Positions 35,321-44,913 of a stretch of DNA of 64,000 nucleotides are shown here, one piece after another. Within the stretch, counting starts at the first letter, position 1, and each line of letters begins with the position of its first letter. This stretch comes from JALEFZ01 sp039817415. Lineage in GTDB: Bacteria > Bacteroidota > Bacteroidia > J057. Below the pieces are notes generated by a model. That model saw nothing but the letters and a program-made list of their open reading frames with translations, searched no databases and was not told the DNA's origin. The stretch spans positions 1 to 64,000 of the forward strand of contig JBCBVV010000019.1 of the NCBI GenBank assembly GCA_039817415.1, written 5' to 3'. Position numbers and translations under genes: made by a program.

Positions 35321-36220
35321 TTATCCTAATAAAAAAACTATCTGAATGAGAGGTAAATAAATAAACGATGCAAACATTACCTGCCTCGCAAATTTATTCT
35401 CCATGGTCTTGTACAGCCTGAATCCAGGTATCGAAAACATGATCCCTAGTACGATCAAGCCTATGCTTCCCAAGGTTCCAACCAGACCAGCTTGAAAAGC
35501 AAACCATGTCAAAGGAACCAAAGAAAAGGCATAAATAAAGATGAGGAAAGCACTAAAAGGAGTCTTCCCTGCATTGCTGGGCATCATTTTGAAGCCAGCC
35601 TTTTTGTAGTCCTCTTCAGCCAACCAAGCAATCGCCCAAAAATGAGGGAACTGCCAGAAAAACTGGAAGATGAACAATATCATACCGCCAATTCCTAAAT
35701 CACCGGTAACGGCAACCCATCCAATCAATGGAGGCAATGCTCCTGGAATAGCTCCTATAAATACAGCGATAGGAGAGATTCTCTTCATGGGCGTATAAAC
35801 GAAAGCATAAGAGAGCAAGGCAATGATGCTCAATAGGGCAGCTGAAAGGTTGAAAAAGTACCCCATCATGTAGACGCCAAGACCTCCAATGAGGACCGCA
35901 TAAATGACCGCTTCGGTAGGAGTTAACCTTCCCGTTGGCATGGGGCGGTTTTCCGTACGCTTCATCAACTTGTCGTACTCCTTTTCAATGACCTGATTTA
36001 AGGTATTAGAAGCACCCGTAACCATAATGGCGCCTATTCCCACAATGATCGCGGATAGCCATTCGAAGGTCTCCCCAGCAGCCATCGCGTATCCAAAGAC
36101 ACCAGATATAGCTACCAAAGAAGAAAGCTTTAGTTTAAGCAGCTCAATATAGGCTGCCGCTTTCTCCTTGTAGAGGGAGAGTGTACTTACTTTAATGTGT
36201 GTTTCTTTTTCCTTAAGCAT
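35321..36220 (-). CDS. ctaB: Protoheme IX farnesyltransferase (heme O synthase)
   Basis: A 299-residue UbiA-superfamily prenyltransferase that attaches farnesyl to heme B to form heme O. Motifs: KLSSLVAISGVFGYAMAAGE, N-x-x-x-D-type aspartate region NTLNQVIEKEYDKLMKRTEN followed by RPMPTGRL, and FIGAIPGALPPLIGWVA with FFWQFPHFWAIAW, EDYKKAGFKMMP. The ATG at 36220 is preferred; a TTG at 36241 is possible. Sits between ctaA and subunit III, providing heme for the oxidase. Confidence 0.95.
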   Translation of the reverse strand: MLKEKETHIKVSTLSLYKEKAAAYIELLKLKLSSLVAISGVFGYAMAAGETFEWLSAIIVGIGAIMVTGASNTLNQVIEKEYDKLMKRTENRPMPTGRLTPTEAVIYAVLIGGLGVYMMGYFFNLSAALLSIIALLSYAFVYTPMKRISPIAVFIGAIPGALPPLIGWVAVTGDLGIGGMILFIFQFFWQFPHFWAIAWLAEEDYKKAGFKMMPSNAGKTPFSAFLIFIYAFSLVPLTWFAFQAGLVGTLGSIGLIVLGIMFSIPGFRLYKTMENKFARQVMFASFIYLPLIQIVFLLG

Positions 36221-36264
36221 GTTCCTATATAAGTCCCTCAAAAAAGGGGCTATTCAGTTGTTCC

Positions 36265-37239
36265 TTATTCTATTTTTGCCTTTGACCAAATGGTAAGTTG
36301 TGAGAATAGCGCTCCAAAAAGCGTAGTCGCCAACAACAAATGCAAGGGTTGCATGATCCTAGGTATACCCAGACGGTGCATCCCAATCCCTAAAATTACC
36401 TCTCCAACTAAGAGTATCACAATGACAATACTCAGTCTCTGCAAGATTGGAATATCGGATTGATACCTTCTCAAATGAAAAATCAATCCTACAATGGCAG
36501 CTGCAATCAAGTAGTAGAATGAATGTACGCTGTAAATCGCTCCCAACTGGGAAATCCAATTGGCACGCTCAGCTTCACCTATTGTTTTTGCTAGCACATC
36601 TATTTCCTCTCTTACTTGTGTCCCTAAGACGATCTGCCCTACCACTAGGAACAAAACTGACCATAAAAAGACAGCTGTAATTGTCTGTTTTCCAGTTTCC
36701 TCACTAATTGAGAATGAGTAGGAGGAGATAAGCCCCCATATATACATACTCAGGATTAGCATAGCCACTAACATATGCAAGGTGATAAAACCACCAGCCA
36801 GATCTGTTTTTACGACAATCGATCCAATCCAGCCTTCTACCCCTACACTTATAAAGGCGATTAAACTCGTCCACAAATAGCGTGGATGAATCTTCCTCAT
36901 AGGGATAGAAAAAACCAAGGTCAATAAGGCAAAGAACCCGATCAGGACACCTATCAATCTGTTGATATATTCTATCCACGTTTTGACAGGGTCAAAGTCC
37001 GCTATCTCGCGTCCCTGAACCGCAAACTGAGTTTTATAGTCTGCAGGAAGCTGCGAAATATCTGTTGGAGGTACCCATTGTCCGAAACACTTAGGCCAGT
37101 CTGGGCAACCCATACCGCTGCCTGTCATTCTCACAAGTCCTCCAACGAAGATTAAAAAAATAACAGCCCCAACCGTGATACTGGCAATGATGCGGTATCG
37201 CCTTACGATTGGGGCCGTTGAAATATCGTTGATATTCAA
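36265..37239 (-). CDS. ctaA: Heme A synthase
   Basis: A 324-residue COX15/CtaA protein with eight predicted helices that oxidises heme O to heme A. Motifs: GGLVRMTGSGMGCPDWPKCFGQ near the N-terminus (conserved RxTGSGxGCPDWPxC), EYINRLIGVLIG with the Glu-x-x-x-Arg, and histidines in FITLHMLVAM, SVHSFYYLI, RLGIPRIMQPLHLLLA. The apparent start is TTG at 37239, because no ATG precedes the first helix and coxA stops three bases upstream; ATA would be the only earlier alternative. Confidence 0.93.
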   Translation of the reverse strand: MNINDISTAPIVRRYRIIASITVGAVIFLIFVGGLVRMTGSGMGCPDWPKCFGQWVPPTDISQLPADYKTQFAVQGREIADFDPVKTWIEYINRLIGVLIGFFALLTLVFSIPMRKIHPRYLWTSLIAFISVGVEGWIGSIVVKTDLAGGFITLHMLVAMLILSMYIWGLISSYSFSISEETGKQTITAVFLWSVLFLVVGQIVLGTQVREEIDVLAKTIGEAERANWISQLGAIYSVHSFYYLIAAAIVGLIFHLRRYQSDIPILQRLSIVIVILLVGEVILGIGMHRLGIPRIMQPLHLLLATTLFGALFSQLTIWSKAKIE

Positions 37240-37241
37240 TA

Positions 37242-39143
37242 TTAAGAGTCTTTCTCTTCTGTTTCCTCAGTTGGATTCTCAACTGGCTTAGGAACCTCAA
37301 TTTCAGGCATCTCAGGCTGGAAGCCTTCTTCGTATTCTACTTCCTCATCTGGAATGTGCTGAGGCAAATAGTCGTCCTTAACACCAGGCTTAGAGTAGTC
37401 ATATGGCCAGCGGTAAACGGTTGGGATTTCTCCAGGCCAGTTTCCGTGTCCAGGTACACGAGGGGTAGTCCACTCCAACGTATTTGCTTTCCATGGGTTG
37501 GCAGGTGCTTCTTTTCCGAAGAAAATGTTGTAGAAGAAGTTACCCAAGAAGATAAACTGTCCTGCAAAGCCTAAGATCGCAGACACTGTAATGAAGACTG
37601 AAATATCTCCGTAAATGCCCATGAATTCAAACGCTGTGTACTGGTAGTAGTGTCTAGCTACACCACCCAATCCCATGAAGTGCATAGGGAAGAATACACA
37701 GTACAAGCCGATAAAGGTAATCCAGAAGTGGATGTATCCTAATCGCTGGTTCATCATTCTACCAAACATCTTAGGGAACCAGTGGTACACACCGGCAAAC
37801 AGACCGAAGGCTGATGCAGATCCCATCACGAGGTGGAAGTGAGCTGTTACGAAGTATGTATCGTGCAAAGGAATATCCAGTGCGGCATTACCCAGGAAGA
37901 TTCCTGTAATACCTCCCGTTACGAAGAACGAGACGAGGCCGATGGCAAACATCATGGCCGGGGTAAACCGTATATTCCCTTTCCAGAGCGTGGTTATATA
38001 ATTAAATGCCTTGATCGCCGAGGGGACCGCAATTACCAGGGTAAAGAGCATAAATACTGTCCCTAGGAATGGGTTCATTCCGGTAACGAACATGTGGTGA
38101 GCCCATACAATGAACGACAGGAAGGCAATAGCTACCATAGACAAGATCATCGCCTTGTATCCAAAGATTGGCTTTCTTGAGTTTACCGAGATAACCTCAG
38201 AAGAAATACCTAGTGCTGGAAGCAATACGATATATACCTCAGGGTGTCCAAGGAACCAGAACAAGTGCTGGTAAAGAATTGGGCTACCCCCTTGATAGTG
38301 TAGCATCTCTCCACCGATAAAGATATCAGATAGATAGAAGGATGTTCCTAAAAGTCTGTCGAACATGAGAAGTAGAGCAGCAGCAAACAGCACAGGGAAA
38401 GATAATACCCCGATAATCGCTGTTAGGAAGAATGCCCATACTGTCAAAGGCAAACGGTCAAATGACATACCTTTTGTTCTAAGGTTCATGACCGTAGTGA
38501 TGTAGTTGATACCTCCCATCAAAGAGGACGCGATAAATAGCGTCATGGAGATCAACCACAGTGTCATTCCTAATTTAGATCCGTCAATCGCGTCCGGTAA
38601 GGCAGATAGCGGAGGATAAATCGTCCATCCAGCTGCAGCAGGACCTGTTTCAACGAAAAGGGAAATGACCATGATCAAACTGGACGTAAAGAAGAACCAG
38701 TAAGATAGCATGTTGATAAATCCTGAGGCCATGTCTCGTGCCCCTACCTGAAGTGGAATCAAGTAGTTGGAGAATGTACCACTCAAACCTGCCGTTAGTA
38801 CAAAGAAAACCAAGAACGTACCGTGCATTGTTACCAATGCCAGATAAAATTCAGGTTTCATGATACCATCAGGTGCCCATCTTTCGCCTAAAAGTGCTTT
38901 TAGGATAGGCAGTGGAGTATCTGGAAAAGCTAGCTGAAGACGGAACAGCACAGACATACCGATACCGATAATGGCCATGATGATACCCGTAATCAGAAAC
39001 TGCTTGGCAATAGTCTTGTGGTCAGTACTGAATACGTACTTAGTCCAGAAGTTGCCGTGATCGTGATGATCATGATGATGCTCTGCATGGTGGTGCAGCT
39101 CATCGTGCAGGGTTTCTTCCTTTGAATGATTAACGCTCGACAT
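37242..39143 (-). CDS. coxA: Cytochrome c oxidase subunit I
   Basis: A 633-residue catalytic subunit with twelve helices holding heme a and the heme a3-CuB centre. Motifs: TMHGTFLVFFVLTAG (heme a ligand His), FWFLGHPEVYIVLLP (CuB His-Tyr crosslink), WAHHMFVTGMNPFLG (CuB His pair), DTYFVTAHFHLVMG (heme a3 and a ligands), typical A-family oxidase. The first 29 residues contain 11 histidines; the C-terminal ~80 residues are an acidic extension (EEVEYEEGFQPEMPEIEVP). It precedes ctaA by two bases. Confidence 0.97.
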   Translation of the reverse strand: MSSVNHSKEETLHDELHHHAEHHHDHHDHGNFWTKYVFSTDHKTIAKQFLITGIIMAIIGIGMSVLFRLQLAFPDTPLPILKALLGERWAPDGIMKPEFYLALVTMHGTFLVFFVLTAGLSGTFSNYLIPLQVGARDMASGFINMLSYWFFFTSSLIMVISLFVETGPAAAGWTIYPPLSALPDAIDGSKLGMTLWLISMTLFIASSLMGGINYITTVMNLRTKGMSFDRLPLTVWAFFLTAIIGVLSFPVLFAAALLLMFDRLLGTSFYLSDIFIGGEMLHYQGGSPILYQHLFWFLGHPEVYIVLLPALGISSEVISVNSRKPIFGYKAMILSMVAIAFLSFIVWAHHMFVTGMNPFLGTVFMLFTLVIAVPSAIKAFNYITTLWKGNIRFTPAMMFAIGLVSFFVTGGITGIFLGNAALDIPLHDTYFVTAHFHLVMGSASAFGLFAGVYHWFPKMFGRMMNQRLGYIHFWITFIGLYCVFFPMHFMGLGGVARHYYQYTAFEFMGIYGDISVFITVSAILGFAGQFIFLGNFFYNIFFGKEAPANPWKANTLEWTTPRVPGHGNWPGEIPTVYRWPYDYSKPGVKDDYLPQHIPDEEVEYEEGFQPEMPEIEVPKPVENPTEETEEKDS

Positions 39144-39181
39144 ATTCTAATTCCGATTAAAGAAGTTCTCTTTGATAATGT

Positions 39182-40279
39182 TTATTTCATGGCAACTTCC
39201 TCAGTTGCTTCCTCTTGAGTTTCAGTTTCCTCCTTAGGCTCTGCTGCTTCAGGTGTTACATCAGTACCTGCGAAGCTTACCCCATTCAGTTCCTCATACT
39301 GCTTAGCAAAAGTTGTTTGCTTAGCCAGCCACTCATTGTACTCAGCCTCTTCTACCACCGTAACCTTCAATCTCATGTTCCAGTGTGCAGAACCACAGAT
39401 TTGCTGGCAAGACATCTCATAGTCGAAGTCTGGATCCTTCCTTTCGTCTCGCATTTGGGCGGTGGTCTTGGTAGGCTTGAAATTGAAGTAAGTAGGCATA
39501 CCAGGTACAGCATCCATTTTTACACGGAAGTGAGCCAAAGTCATTGAGTGAAGTACGTCGCGGCTTTTGATGTCCACATGTACCATCTTATTAACGGGGA
39601 GGTATAGTTCATTGACAACGAGGTCATCGTATCCTCTCTTGTCATCTTTGTTGAATCCAAGGGTGTTACCTGTAGCATCGTTGATGTAGCCAATGCTTGT
39701 TTCACCAAACTCTAGATCCGAACCAGGGTATCTTACTGTCCAGCCAAACTGCTTTCCGTTTACCTCAATGTTCGTCACCTCCATGTCTTCAGGAAGTTCT
39801 TTCCAGATGTCGTGCCATACGTTTACCCCATCAAAAACCAAGACGGTAAGAACGACAGCAGGAACGACGGTCCAGATAATCTCTAGTCTGTTGTTGTGTG
39901 GATAGTAAAGTGCCTTTCTATCTTCCTTGTATGAATATCTAAAGGCGAAATAGAACAACAGAACATTGGTAACTACGCTTACTAACACAGCAACAACGAT
40001 GGTATTGATGTGCATACGGTCAATTTCAACTCCATGCTCAGATGCAGGATGCATCAATAGAGTGAAGGTATCCTTCCATGCATAAGTGGAGATAAAAGCC
40101 GCCGGAAGGGCTACAACAATGAACAATAGCATGATATTGCCATTAATTCTATCTGGATTCCAATTTTTGAAAGGATCGATGTCCTTCAATTTGAATACCA
40201 GATATAGATTCACCACAACAAAGGCGAAGATGGCGACCAAAAGTAACTGCGCAATGCTTAATAATGAAGAAGCATCCAT
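39182..40279 (-). CDS. coxB: Cytochrome c oxidase subunit II
   Basis: A 365-residue subunit II with three hydrophobic segments (one near the N-terminus, two around residues 40-60 and 90-115) and a periplasmic cupredoxin domain. The CuA ligands are in YEMSCQQICGSAHWNMRL; upstream LHSMTLAHFRVKMDAVPG carries the first His. No cytochrome c domain is fused, and the tail is acidic (~40 residues, Glu/Thr/Ala-rich). It receives electrons from ACIII via a mono-heme cytochrome domain. Confidence 0.96.
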   Translation of the reverse strand: MDASSLLSIAQLLLVAIFAFVVVNLYLVFKLKDIDPFKNWNPDRINGNIMLLFIVVALPAAFISTYAWKDTFTLLMHPASEHGVEIDRMHINTIVVAVLVSVVTNVLLFYFAFRYSYKEDRKALYYPHNNRLEIIWTVVPAVVLTVLVFDGVNVWHDIWKELPEDMEVTNIEVNGKQFGWTVRYPGSDLEFGETSIGYINDATGNTLGFNKDDKRGYDDLVVNELYLPVNKMVHVDIKSRDVLHSMTLAHFRVKMDAVPGMPTYFNFKPTKTTAQMRDERKDPDFDYEMSCQQICGSAHWNMRLKVTVVEEAEYNEWLAKQTTFAKQYEELNGVSFAGTDVTPEAAEPKEETETQEEATEEVAMK

Positions 40280-40370
40280 TTTGTATAATCTTTAAACTGA
40301 TCTAACAGTACAATTTACAACTAAAAAGAGAACATATTGTTAAAAACCTATATAAATTTATTTTAGAAAT

Positions 40371-40387
40371 CCCGCTTATTCAGCGGG
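40371..40387 (-). terminator. Hairpin between actF and coxB
   Basis: CCCGC (40371-40375) and GCGGG (40383-40387) form a stem with a 7-base loop, 14 bases after the actF stop. On the minus strand it is followed by ATTTCTAAAAT, a weak U-tract. It may partly end the act transcript before the cox genes. Confidence 0.5.
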
Positions 40388-40400
40388 ACTCCTCATAAAT

Positions 40401-42011
40401 TTATTTGGCAGGATCCAAATCGAGGTCCTTAAAGATCTCACCCGTATTGTGGTGATAGCTTTCTTCCATGTATGGATGATGCTTAGCGTACAAGTTGGCC
40501 TTGGAAATCGCGTTGAATACAACGAAGATGAATAGACCAGCGAAGAACACGAAGCTTCCAATTTCAATCAATCCAATTCCCCACTCTCCTCTCATGGCAC
40601 CAGGCATAATCAGGTTATATAGATCGTGCCAGTGGCCATAAAGCATAATCAGACCAAATGGAAGGAAGTACTGAATGTTTCTCTTCACCTTTGGATGAAT
40701 AAGTCCTAGGAATGGAACCAAGAAGTTGATAAAGATATTTCCGTAGAAGAAGAAGGAATACCCAAGATAGGTAGAGTCCTCAACTCTGTAACGCTTTACA
40801 TAGTACATGCCTTCCTCTGGAATATTGGAGTACCAGATAAGCAGGTACTGAGCCAACCAAACGTAAGACCAGAAAATGGTAAATCCGAAAGCGTATCCAC
40901 CCATGTCATGCATGTGAGAATTAGATACGTGCTTCAGGTGCCCTTGTCTTCTCAAGTAGGCCGTTATGAAGTACATTACCACCATAGAAGATACCATGGC
41001 GCGACCAAACATCTTCACTCCATAAATAGTGGAGAAGAAATGTGGCTCGAGAGACATCAACCAATCGAATGAGAAAAGACAGAATGTAACAGCAAATACA
41101 ATGACGAATATGGCAGAAAGTCTTCCTTCCTTGTTGAAATAGTTCAGGGCATTTGCAGGATCGTTGTCTTGAGCAAGTGACCATCTGCGGATCATCACAG
41201 CTCCAAAAATCCAGAAGCCTACAAATAGGAAAGTTCTGATAGCGAAAGCCGGTGTATTCAACCAACCTATTTTTTTGGCTACTAATGGATCTTCTGCATA
41301 AAGATCATTGGCTTCGATGAAAGCCCAGTCATATAGCTGCGGTAGGAAAAATAGAAGTACGACAAAGATACCCGCTCCAATAGGAAGGTATTGTGCCATG
41401 GCTTCAGGAATTCTTCTGATAGCCGTATGCCATCCTCCGTTTGTAATCTTGTGGATGGTTAGGAAAAACATCGCACCACAACCAATAAGGAAGAAGTACA
41501 TGCCTGCCAACAATACATTTGCTAGGATTCTGGTTCCTAGGGTGATTTCGTGTACGGGGGCATGATGATCATGACCACCTTCGTGATGGCCTTCGCCATG
41601 GGCAGCATCTCCATGACCATGTCCGTGGTCTTCAGAGAATAGATCTCCTTCACCATGATGAGCATCTCCTTCGTGATGTTCACCGGCATCATGCTGTCCG
41701 GCTTCGTCGTGGGATTCTCCATGGTCACCTTCATGATGGCCTTCGTCATGAGACTCTCCGTGAGCTTCATCGCTATGACCTTCATCCTGATGGTCATTTT
41801 GGGTACGAATAAATGGGCTTTCGTCTACCTGCTGAGTCACCGTGGCGTGTGAGTCATTCGACTTGGCTGATTCAGGCGAACCACCCATGAAGGCACCCAC
41901 TAGCAGGAGAACAATCCCGATTCCTATCAACCCGAAGGCGATATTTTTTAATGGCCCTTTGAATTCAAAGCGGTCATTAAGTTCTTCTGGATTAAAATGT
42001 GTGTGAGCCAC
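40401..42011 (-). CDS. actF: Alternative complex III subunit ActF, with His-rich linker
   Basis: A 536-residue quinol:cytochrome c oxidoreductase subunit of the ActF type, usually ~400 residues. One helix near residue 25-45 (IAFGLIGIGIVLLLVGAFMG) is followed by a linker, residues ~74-154, containing 23 histidines among Asp, Glu and Gly; then nine or so helices (LANVLLAGMYFFLIGCGAMFFLTI, LPIGAGIFVVLLFFLPQLYDWAF, FLVPFLGLIHPKVKRNIQYF). The start codon is GTG at 42011 (Met-Ala-His-Thr-His). It completes the ACIII complex. Confidence 0.93.
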   Translation of the reverse strand: MAHTHFNPEELNDRFEFKGPLKNIAFGLIGIGIVLLLVGAFMGGSPESAKSNDSHATVTQQVDESPFIRTQNDHQDEGHSDEAHGESHDEGHHEGDHGESHDEAGQHDAGEHHEGDAHHGEGDLFSEDHGHGHGDAAHGEGHHEGGHDHHAPVHEITLGTRILANVLLAGMYFFLIGCGAMFFLTIHKITNGGWHTAIRRIPEAMAQYLPIGAGIFVVLLFFLPQLYDWAFIEANDLYAEDPLVAKKIGWLNTPAFAIRTFLFVGFWIFGAVMIRRWSLAQDNDPANALNYFNKEGRLSAIFVIVFAVTFCLFSFDWLMSLEPHFFSTIYGVKMFGRAMVSSMVVMYFITAYLRRQGHLKHVSNSHMHDMGGYAFGFTIFWSYVWLAQYLLIWYSNIPEEGMYYVKRYRVEDSTYLGYSFFFYGNIFINFLVPFLGLIHPKVKRNIQYFLPFGLIMLYGHWHDLYNLIMPGAMRGEWGIGLIEIGSFVFFAGLFIFVVFNAISKANLYAKHHPYMEESYHHNTGEIFKDLDLDPAK

Positions 42012-42060
42012 TGTTCCTGTATTATTTGCTATGAAAAATAAGTCAATTTAAAAGAGATGA

Positions 42061-42789
42061 TTAGTTGTTGACAGCGACGTCAGTTGCCCCATCATCACTA
42101 GGCTTCCATTTCAGGATGTAGGCAATCACCTCCCAACGTTCGCGAGGAGTCAATTGCTGGGCATGTGATCCCATTACACCTTTTCCATAAGTCAATGTGT
42201 GATACATCTTCCCTACAGATAAGCCTTTCAAACGAACCTCATAAGCAGGAACACCTACAAATTTTTCTGAGGTCATCAGGTTACCCTTTGCCTGACCATT
42301 GGGTCCGTGGCAATTCACACAAAAGATGGTGTAGTGTTCTTCCCCTCTACTCTTCACCCCAGGATCATTAGGATTGAGATCTTCAGGAAAATCCAATTCT
42401 ACACCTGCAAGATTATAGCCATCAGTTGTGTTTGGGTATGGATAGGGAGCCCATGGATTCTTATGATCCAACTCATAGTAAGTCCACTTATCTCCTCTAG
42501 GTACAGTTCCCTTTGGGGGCTTCTGAGCAGACAATCCATTCTTGAAAGCGCCATCTTCAGAGAGCGAACTTAAAGCTTTCATATCACTTCCTTCAACAGC
42601 AGCGTAGTTTCCACCCATATGGGTGTCCCAGTACTCTGTTTCAGAGAAAGGCTCTAAGGGAAGGGAGTTGTACATATTGGGTGCGTACTCCAGGTTTCGC
42701 TTGGAGCGATCTGAGTAACAGCTGGTCATGACAGAAACCAAAATCACTGCTATCAGAATCAGTTTTATATGTTTGATTGTATTCTTCAT
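42061..42789 (-). CDS. actE: Alternative complex III mono-heme cytochrome c ActE
   Basis: A 242-residue lipoprotein (lipobox VMTSC, ~residue 24). A single c-type heme site CVNCHGPNG lies at ~residue 157, with a distal Met probably in KMYHTLTYGKGVMGSHAQQL. RNLEYAPNMYNSLPLEPFSE is an ActE landmark near the mature N-terminus. It carries electrons from the ActA/ActB arm toward the terminal oxidase. Confidence 0.93.
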   Translation of the reverse strand: MKNTIKHIKLILIAVILVSVMTSCYSDRSKRNLEYAPNMYNSLPLEPFSETEYWDTHMGGNYAAVEGSDMKALSSLSEDGAFKNGLSAQKPPKGTVPRGDKWTYYELDHKNPWAPYPYPNTTDGYNLAGVELDFPEDLNPNDPGVKSRGEEHYTIFCVNCHGPNGQAKGNLMTSEKFVGVPAYEVRLKGLSVGKMYHTLTYGKGVMGSHAQQLTPRERWEVIAYILKWKPSDDGATDVAVNN

Positions 42790-42810
42790 AATATCCTGAG
42801 AATGATCGTG

Positions 42811-43326
42811 TTAAAGGTTTTTATAACCAATTTCATATGCGCCGGAATCTTTCATCACGGCTTTGATAGCTTCTTCGTTTTCTACTTTTTCTTCGTCAAC
42901 CGCGATGACAAATACATCATCAGTCTGACGGTCGTCGAATAGTTTGGCTTCCTTACCGGGCCAGTAGTTTCCAACCATGAAGAACGTCAATACCATCCCG
43001 TGGCTGGCAAAGAATACCGTCATCTCAAAGGTGATAGGGACAAAGTCTGGAAATGCCAAGGCTGGCTTACCACCAATGTTCATCGGCCAAATTGACCCGT
43101 AGATAAGGCTCATACAAGTTACTGCAAGCGTAGCTCCCATGAGTCCCAATATAAATGCTGCAATAGCTAGTCTGGAACGCTTGATGTTTAGGTAAGGCTC
43201 AATTCCGTGAATTGGGAATGGAGAAAATACATCATAGATCAGTACCCCTTTTGCGTGAAGCTCCTTCGAAGCTTTCAACGCGTGATCGGGACTCCAAAAC
43301 TTGCCGTACAGAAAATTCTTTTCCAT
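42811..43326 (-). CDS. actD: Alternative complex III subunit ActD (DUF3341)
   Basis: A 171-residue protein with two helices (~55-78 and ~95-120), KELHAKGVLIYDVFSPFPIHGIEP marking DUF3341, and LAFPDFVPITFEMTVFFASHGMVL linking the helices. Anchors the ACIII complex. Its leader contains ACACACATTAA 12 bases before the ATG. Confidence 0.94.
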   Translation of the reverse strand: MEKNFLYGKFWSPDHALKASKELHAKGVLIYDVFSPFPIHGIEPYLNIKRSRLAIAAFILGLMGATLAVTCMSLIYGSIWPMNIGGKPALAFPDFVPITFEMTVFFASHGMVLTFFMVGNYWPGKEAKLFDDRQTDDVFVIAVDEEKVENEEAIKAVMKDSGAYEIGYKNL

Positions 43327-43360
43327 TATATCAACAACTTAATGTGTGTGGTCTAAATGA

Positions 43361-44806
43361 TTACTCTTCGTCTGTTTCGTCAGCTTCTTTAGCCATGGTA
43401 GACGTAGAAGCATTTTCGTTCTCAGTATCAATAACGTGTTGTGGTTTCTTCACCCCGTGCATCAGTGTCTTTACCTCAAACATGTTGATTACAGGTAAGT
43501 ACTTAGAGAACAGGAAGAAGAAGAACATGAACAGACCAAAGGTTCCTACGAAGATTCCAACCTCAACCCATGTAGGAACATACATAGACCAGCTGGAAGG
43601 AAGGAAGTCCTGGTGAAGAGATGTGATGATGATCACAAATCGCTCGAACCACATACCGATGTTGACAAAAATCGAGATGATAAAGGTCGCTAGCATATTG
43701 GTTCTGATACCCTTGAACCAGAACAACTGAGGCGTAATTACATTACAAGAGAACATGATCCAGTAAGACCATCCGAATGGCCCAAGAGCACGGTTGATGA
43801 AAATGTAACGCTCCCAAAGAGAACCAGAGTAATAAGCGATAAATAGCTCGGTGATATATGCCAGACCCACAAGAGATCCCGTCGCGATAACTACTTTCGC
43901 GATTGACTCCATGTGGTCCATGGTGATGTAATTCTCAAGTTTGTAGACCTTTCTGGTAACGATCATCAGGGTCTGTACCATACCGAATCCAGAGAAGATC
44001 GCACCTGCAACGAAGTAAGGCGGGAAGATGGTGGTGTGCCATCCCGGAACAACCGCTGTTGCAAAGTCCATGGATACGATGGAGTGTACAGAAAGTACAA
44101 GGGGAGTAGCCAGACCAGCGAGGATCAACGAGATCACCTCATAGCGAGACCAGTTTCTGGAAGAACCCTCCCATCCCATGGCGAATACACCATAGATCCA
44201 GGATTGAAATTTCTTTCCAGCTCTTTTGAAGCGGTCTCTAATGGTCGCTAAGTCAGGAATCATTCCCAAGTACCAGAAGACGATAGATACCGTCAAATAG
44301 GTAGAGATCGCAAATACGTCCCAAAGGAGAGGTGAGTTGAAGTTAACCCAAAGCGACCCACGTGTATTGGGAAGAGGGAGTGTCCAGAAGGCAACCCAAA
44401 TACGTCCCATGTGAATCAGTGGGAAAAGACCGGCACAGAATACGGCGAAAATTGTCATCGCCTCTGATGCACGGTTGATGGAGTTACGATACTCTTGGCG
44501 GAAAAGCATCAATACCGCAGAAATCAACGTTCCTGCGTGTCCGATACCTACCCAGAATACGAAGTTGGTGATGTCAAATGCCCAACCAACTGTCTTGTTC
44601 AATCCCCAGGTTCCGATACCTTCATAGATGGTCCAGCCAATTAAGGCGAAACACATCAGCATCACCAATCCGGAGATAGCTGTGAATATGAGCCATAGAG
44701 CGCTGGGTTTGTTCTCAATAGGGCGAACGATGTCCGAGGTTAATTCCCCGTACGTGTCCGTATTGACAACCCAGTCTTGGCGTATTTCAGATCTTACATG
44801 TCCCAT
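43361..44806 (-). CDS. actC: Alternative complex III subunit ActC (NrfD-like)
   Basis: A 481-residue NrfD/PsrC-type membrane protein with about ten helices (WLIFTAISGLVMLMCFALIG, FVFWVGIGHAGTLISAVLML, FCAGLFPLIHMGRIWVAFW). GIGHAGTLISAVL and PLIHMGR are strongly conserved. ActC binds quinol in cooperation with ActB. The C-terminus is acidic with a Thr/Ser stretch. Confidence 0.95.
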   Translation of the reverse strand: MGHVRSEIRQDWVVNTDTYGELTSDIVRPIENKPSALWLIFTAISGLVMLMCFALIGWTIYEGIGTWGLNKTVGWAFDITNFVFWVGIGHAGTLISAVLMLFRQEYRNSINRASEAMTIFAVFCAGLFPLIHMGRIWVAFWTLPLPNTRGSLWVNFNSPLLWDVFAISTYLTVSIVFWYLGMIPDLATIRDRFKRAGKKFQSWIYGVFAMGWEGSSRNWSRYEVISLILAGLATPLVLSVHSIVSMDFATAVVPGWHTTIFPPYFVAGAIFSGFGMVQTLMIVTRKVYKLENYITMDHMESIAKVVIATGSLVGLAYITELFIAYYSGSLWERYIFINRALGPFGWSYWIMFSCNVITPQLFWFKGIRTNMLATFIISIFVNIGMWFERFVIIITSLHQDFLPSSWSMYVPTWVEVGIFVGTFGLFMFFFFLFSKYLPVINMFEVKTLMHGVKKPQHVIDTENENASTSTMAKEADETDEE

Positions 44807-44878
44807 GTCGTGGTATGACCTTTTTTATAAAACTGTTCCTTGTATAAAAATGCCCGAAGGCTGTGTGTTTATAGGGAG

Positions 44879-44900
44879 GGTCGATCCATTTGGATCGACC
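44879..44900 (-). other. Strong hairpin between actB and actC
   Basis: GGTCGATCC (44879-44887) and GGATCGACC (44892-44900) form a 9-bp stem with a tetraloop. No U-tract follows on the minus strand. Lies in a 107-base intercistronic gap; likely a processing or stability element. Confidence 0.55.
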
Positions 44901-44913
44901 TCTTGCATTCTTA

